A stretch of DNA of 6,238 nt from Ahrensia sp. GTDB taxonomy: Bacteria > Pseudomonadota > Alphaproteobacteria > Rhizobiales > Rhizobiaceae. The notes under the pieces are model-generated. The model had not been told where the DNA came from, did not search any database, and worked only from the letters and a program-made list of their open reading frames with translations. The position numbers and the translations under genes are program-made. The DNA lies in contig JAHEJF010000120.1 in assembly GCA_024639025.1 (NCBI GenBank), positions 1 to 6,238 of the forward strand, in the 5' to 3' direction. Shown piece by piece: positions 5,623 through 6,238 of this stretch (position 1 is its first letter; each line of letters starts with the position of its first letter).

Positions 5623-6238
5623 CCTGATCAACGAACCAGATGGCTTGATAGATGCGCTCAAATCGATCGTGTCGTACCACGTTCGCAAACCTGCAAATGT
5701 CGCGTGGTCGGTCGGCGTAATCGGAGCGGTTGGCTTCGTGTTCTCCAATGCACTTTTTTTCCAGCAGGGCGCCCATCCCGCGGCATTCTTTGAAACCCGT
5801 GGCCAGAATTCTGAACACGGTCTACAGCGTGATGAACGACAGCTGCCAATCAATAAATCTGACGCTGCAACCAAGGACAGCAACGATGCCAAGCCTGTAA
5901 CGCGGATAGTTTTTGAGCCAGGCGCTGAGGCGGTGCCGATGCCCGCGGCCAGACCGCAACCTTCTCAAAAGATTATTGATGCGGTTCAACGCACGGAAAA
6001 CCAGCTGGCTGCTGAGCAAAAAAGCCAAAAGGGCAACTCGTTGCTTGAGTTGCAGGGACTGCTTGCAGAGTTGGGCTTCTACAAGGGTGAGATTGACGGG
6101 CTTGATGGTCCTCAGACCCGAGCCGCCATTGAAGCCTACAAGGCCAATGTTGGACTTCGCGGCATTGAGCTGACATATGGAGAGCTGGTTACAAGCACCA
6201 AGAACAATTTGATCGTCACCGCTGCAATTCCCAAGACG
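5600..6238 (+). CDS. membrane-anchored peptidoglycan-binding protein (3' end outside the window)
   Basis: The frame is open from ATG 5600 to the window edge, giving 213 residues with no stop, so the gene is truncated by the window. One membrane segment (about 34-54, VAWSVGVIGAVGFVFSNALF) follows a short cytoplasmic N-terminus. The outer part starts with QQGAHPAAFFETR (55-67), a motif I recall from rhizobial homologues. A variable, charged and Pro-rich linker runs to about residue 145. A peptidoglycan-binding type 1 domain then covers about 147-186: LLELQGLLAELGFYKGEIDG (148-167), then GPQTRAAIEAYKA (170-182). It probably tethers the inner membrane to the cell wall. The start overlaps the kinase gene by 23 bases and has a strong AAGGAG, so the two are almost certainly one operon. 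This suggests that the kinase and the wall-binding protein act in the same envelope process, which is inference. Confidence 0.93.
   Translation, partial: MRSAKQDNLINEPDGLIDALKSIVSYHVRKPANVAWSVGVIGAVGFVFSNALFFQQGAHPAAFFETRGQNSEHGLQRDERQLPINKSDAATKDSNDAKPVTRIVFEPGAEAVPMPAARPQPSQKIIDAVQRTENQLAAEQKSQKGNSLLELQGLLAELGFYKGEIDGLDGPQTRAAIEAYKANVGLRGIELTYGELVTSTKNNLIVTAAIPKT

Noticed and set aside
5754..5760. Run of seven T in the peptidoglycan-binding gene as a slippage or frameshift site.
   Set aside because: The frame is consistent on both sides (membrane segment before, QQGAHPAAFF and the wall-binding domain after), so there is no sign of a break.
1..6238. Mobile element, CRISPR array, toxin-antitoxin or other defence system.
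   Set aside because: No transposase, integrase, terminal repeats, spaced direct repeats or defence-type domains were seen; the gene set looks like ordinary conserved chromosome.

Overview
The window looks like chromosomal DNA of an alphaproteobacterium of the Rhizobiales (Hyphomicrobiales). The main grounds are a MucR/Ros zinc-finger regulator of standard 143-residue length, a stand-alone DnaA-domain-IV helix-turn-helix protein followed by a DUF6456 protein, a solo SufE, a small DUF5330 protein, a PleC/DivJ-type membrane histidine kinase and a membrane-anchored peptidoglycan-binding protein. From general knowledge this set and order recurs in that order of bacteria. Base composition is moderate (roughly half G+C by eye). 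I could not run any search, so the genus is not assigned.

Layout. Positions 3-332 (+) hold the last gene of an Mrp-type cation/proton antiporter operon (mnhG/phaG). An AT-rich leader of about 200 bases follows, then mucR (536-967, +). Two perfect hairpins sit just behind mucR (976-993 and 999-1025). Next come about 515 bases without a gene I can assign. They end in a candidate promoter and two matching inverted repeats (1470-1487 and 1506-1527) just before the TTG start of the DnaA-like HTH gene (1542-1997, +). The DUF6456 gene (1994-2820, +) is translationally coupled to it through an ATGA overlap. It is broken by a one-base frameshift at the G run 2191-2194. It converges with, and overlaps by 8 bases, sufE (2813-3232, -), which lies downstream of the DUF5330 gene (3317-3673, -). 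A divergent intergenic region of about 240 bases separates these from the sensor kinase (3913-5622, +). The kinase overlaps the start of the peptidoglycan-binding gene, which runs off the right edge (5600-6238, +).

How the parts relate. mucR and the kinase are both plausible regulators of envelope, surface polysaccharide or cell-cycle functions. The HTH and DUF6456 genes form one transcription unit, and the kinase and peptidoglycan-binding genes form another. SufE supplies sulfur-transfer activity for Fe-S cluster assembly.

The points most worth following are: the DUF6456 frameshift; the paired ATAGGA-N6-TCCTAT operators in front of the HTH gene; the HTH protein itself, which keeps the DnaA fold but differs at the residues that read the DnaA box; and the long perfect palindrome behind mucR. 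I did not find a CRISPR array, tRNA or rRNA gene, insertion sequence or convincing new multi-gene system.
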